Assembly (NCBI RefSeq): GCF_018320785.1
Contig: NC_054865.1
Span: 11,567,579-11,631,578 of the forward strand
DNA length: 64,000 nt
DNA from: Cheilinus undulatus
Lineage: Eukaryota; Chordata; Actinopteri; Labriformes; Labridae
Reading direction: 5' to 3'
The notes under the pieces were generated by a model. That model did not search any database. It was not told the DNA's origin and saw only the letters and a list, made by a program, of their open reading frames with translations. Positions within the stretch are counted from its first letter, which is position 1, and each line of letters starts with the position of its first letter. The translations under genes were made by a program, and so were the position numbers. Below are positions 61,206 through 64,000 of the stretch, piece after piece.

Positions 61206-62777
61206 TTTAGTCTAATTTTAAAAAATATTTACATTTATCCGCCTCCTTCATAGTCATGCCATTTTGCAAGTGAACAGTGCATGGTGGGAACTCATCACAC
61301 CCCTTGGTCTGAAGTGTGGTCCTGAAAAAATCTTCAAGTGCTATGTAGCCCTTAGCCATAGCCCTTGATTCAAAAGAGAATTTGGATACCCCTTCACCTG
61401 ATGTGAATGCACAAAACCAAGGGGAAGGGCTAAGATAAGGGCTACGGGGGAGAAATGGAATTGACCCCAAGTCATCACGATGGAGTCTAATCACCAAAGA
61501 CATCGCACATTTCTGTTTCAATAAAAATTTGTAAAATAGATTATTGTTATACTCGTATTAAGTCTCTTCAGATTGAAATTCTGAAAAGCCTGGACCTGGA
61601 TTTAAACATCGGGATGAAAGTGAGCTGCATGACATGGTTTTGTGTCAGTATAAAAGTGAATTACCAAATCCAGCAAATTTATTATCCGGATTAAGCCTCT
61701 TGAAAGATCATGTCCTAAGTGTGAAAAGTAAACAGATAACATAACCTTAAGGGACACATTTATTTGTGAAATATTAAATCTGTTGTTTTTCCTTATAGTA
61801 AAATGGTTCAGGCAAATATAGGTTACCTATTTTGTGAGACAATTCTTCAACATAGGAAAATGTTACACAAATTTATTTCATTTGTATGTCTTCATAAAGG
61901 TATTCGAGGAGTATTGAGATTGTGATGCACTTCCTTATTGTCTTTCTTGGCAAGAGTTTATATATCAGATAGCTTAGCATTAAAGGTTTTTCTAAAGTTC
62001 ACCTAACAACATGGGGTGTCTGATGTTTTATGGCTTGAAAAAGGATGCATTATTGCCTAATTTCAGATGAAAAAGGAGTTGCGATTATTCCCTTGTATAA
62101 ACCCATATGTAATGCATTGTCACTCTTGGATGGAGCCACTTTATGATGAGCATTAAATACACCATCAAGAATTCTGATAAACACATTTTATAAAACAGAC
62201 AGTACAACATGTTATAAAAACATACAGAGTTTGGCAGTGCTGTGAATTAAAGCGTTGAAGTGAGGCTACTGTGACAGTGTGGCAGTGCTTATAGATAATC
62301 ATTCATCTAGGTGAAGGCCCTTTTCTGTTCTTGACAGAGCAATAATCGACACAGGCACTATTGTCTTAGCTACTTAGATGAAAAAGAAGGGAAAAAGGCA
62401 ATACAGAACACAATGCAAAAAACATCTGAACAACACAGCTCTCAAATGTACCGACTGTATAAAAGAAGTGGATGAAAACAGCAAACCTCAAGTTTAAATA
62501 TCAACATCCTAAGTGAGCGCTACAACTATACCATGGTGGTAAAGCTGCCCAAATAGCAACATGCTAATCCCAGGTGTCTATGCCCACAAGCAATTCCTGC
62601 TTCACTGTTTATTTTGACCTGAACAGGGTCATAATTAGAAAAAATTCAATCGTACTTTGACTTGAAACTTGAGACAGTAAGAACAAACTTACAAGAGAAA
62701 TGTTCACTAAAGTCATTAATCATAAACCGCCCAGCGCTCAGTCAGCACGGTCAAATCAAGAGTAAATGACTCCATTT
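61206..62777. other. Intergenic, no gene seen
   Basis: Only short ORFs; no domain, splice-consistent exon or repeat family recognised. Confidence 0.4.
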
Positions 62778-62978
62778 CTAGTTAACCTTTGCGTTTCCAC
62801 AAAATGTGCTACAATCCATCTCCCATGAGTTACTCCACTCTGCTTCACTTGAGGTACAAGTGAGTCTATTTTCAGTGTAAATCTGCACAAAACACATCGA
62901 CCCAAACAGGAAGGCACACAGGAATGCACAGAGCATCCTGACGATTTTGACATAAGCCAGGTGCAGACCGCCAATCAT
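62778..62978 (-). CDS. Small membrane-type ORF, uncertain
   Basis: A 66-codon minus ORF: MIGGLHLAYVKIVR, then a hydrophobic span MLCAFLCAFLFGSMCFVQIY (15-34), then a polar, cysteine-bearing segment with TENRLTC, AEWSNSWEMDCS and FCGNAKVN. The layout (short basic cytoplasmic end, one membrane span, Cys-rich outside) suits a type II membrane protein or the first exon of one. The best following donor (aag|gttaac) is poor and no partner exon was found. I do not recognise it; it may be chance. Confidence 0.22.
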   Translation of the reverse strand: MIGGLHLAYVKIVRMLCAFLCAFLFGSMCFVQIYTENRLTCTSSEAEWSNSWEMDCSTFCGNAKVN

Positions 62979-64000
62979 AGATCCTACCCTGCATTAATAC
63001 TACGTCAAAACAGGAAGTAAACAAGCAGCATATCAACTCCATGCAGGCAAAGAAACACGCTGTTTGTATGTTGTTTTCTTAACGCCATGTACAGTCCCTG
63101 TGAAAACTGTAGCTTAGGCAGTTTTTAATTTGCACAACTTTTTTTCTAAAGCTCAGGGCTACAAAGGAGCATTTTAGGTTATCAAGGTCACTGAGTTTTC
63201 AGGATAACAAAGGTGGTTCCCTTCTTACTAAGATAGATCACAAGTCAAGCTGAATACCTGACCCACTCCAGAGATGGTTGTTTTCAGGCGAAACAAAAAA
63301 CCAAGGGGAACCTACAGTCCAATCAGATCTCAATATTGTAGAGTTCTGCGTGAGTACAAGAGGGAGAGAAACCAGTGATTTGTGTTTCCTATATTATCTT
63401 AAATACGAAGAATATTAATGACGTTTACAGGATTAACTGAGCTTTACTGATGCAGGAAACGGGCATATCCATCTGCTTTGCAAGGTTAGCTGCTGTGTTA
63501 ATTCTGTAAACAAATATTTTGACAAGAATAATTCCTTTTTATCATGAGTAAACTGAGAAAATGTGAACAGTAAACATATTGGCAAACAAAATAAAAACGA
63601 TATCTCAAATCATAATGCTCTGATAAATAAAGATAAAAAGATAACAACGGCAAATAGTGGCATAAATCACGCCATGCTATCTGGTGCGTCTCAAGTTCCA
63701 TAAAGGATACTGCTTCATGGAGTGTGTTTTCATCCTGACAAGGATTTTTTTTTTGGCCATTAATGGAAAGCTGTGATTAAGGTATTTTAAGCTTATGCAG
63801 TCACTAAGCATATCTTTGCCTACATGGACCAGTTTTACAAACTTAAATACACTTAAAGTGAGTTAAATCAAAGTTGCCACATCATCATATTTTTCTGTAA
63901 GCGGCCCTCTGAGCAAAAACTTTGTACATCCCTGCTTTTTACCCTTCTGTTTGAAAATGAGGCCAAATTGAAATGTTACATCTTATTCTTACTGGATGCG
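62979..64000. other. Intergenic, no gene seen
   Basis: AT-rich sequence with no supported gene. At 63,901-63,934 gcggccctctgagcaaaaac, then tttgtacatccctg looks like one end of a hAT-type repeat, without a partner in the window. Confidence 0.4.

Noticed and set aside
1-64000. Retroviral, LTR or Polinton fossils
   Set aside because: Looked for protease, integrase, envelope and capsid signatures and long direct terminal repeats; none were recognised. The reverse-transcriptase pieces are LINE-type.
1-64000. tRNA, rRNA, or CRISPR-like arrays
   Set aside because: No A/B-box tRNA shape or rRNA core sequence was noticed, and the evenly spaced repeats seen are microsatellites or transposon interiors.

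Overview
This window looks like nuclear DNA from a teleost fish, probably a percomorph. It has short vertebrate-type exons with GT/AG borders, many decayed Tc1-like and hAT-like DNA transposons, LINE remnants of kinds common in fish, and a gene set matching the vertebrate CCNE1-C19orf12 neighbourhood (human 19q12). No retrovirus, LTR element, Polinton, rRNA, tRNA or CRISPR array was recognised.

Positions 1-21,460 hold no complete gene that I can support. This stretch contains a LINE reverse-transcriptase fragment (1.3-1.8 kb), two Tc1-like relics (4.5-5.8 and 15.4-16.4 kb), a repeat-poor block rich in homeodomain/POU-like motifs that may be regulatory (about 6.0-9.2 kb), an orphan signal-peptide-like exon (12.4 kb), and a nested transposon complex at 17.3-20.9 kb.

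Positions 21,464-37,500 hold cyclin E1 (ccne1) on the minus strand. I rebuilt 11 coding exons that join in frame into 433 residues, plus an upstream exon. A textbook E2F site (37,500-37,507) lies in the promoter. Divergent from it, at 38,224-46,433 on the plus strand, is a complete six-exon gene for a 268-residue BtpA-family TIM-barrel protein. Its function in animals is unknown to me.

Positions 48,430-54,720 hold a TP53INP-family gene (autophagy and transcription cofactor, 167 residues) on the minus strand. Positions 56,190-59,977 hold c19orf12 (membrane/mitochondria-associated protein, 141 residues) on the plus strand. The TP53INP and c19orf12 promoters face apart across about 1.5 kb. The right end (60-64 kb) holds LINE and Tc1 scraps and one short membrane-type ORF of uncertain status.

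The most notable points are: the BtpA-like gene head-to-head with ccne1; an open reading frame that would extend cyclin E1 by 77 residues; a TP53INP gene beside ccne1 (its paralog sits beside CCNE2 in human); a four-armed palindrome inside the BtpA gene; and transposons with clear target-site evidence, including a filled site and an empty site in two copies of the same duplicated segment.
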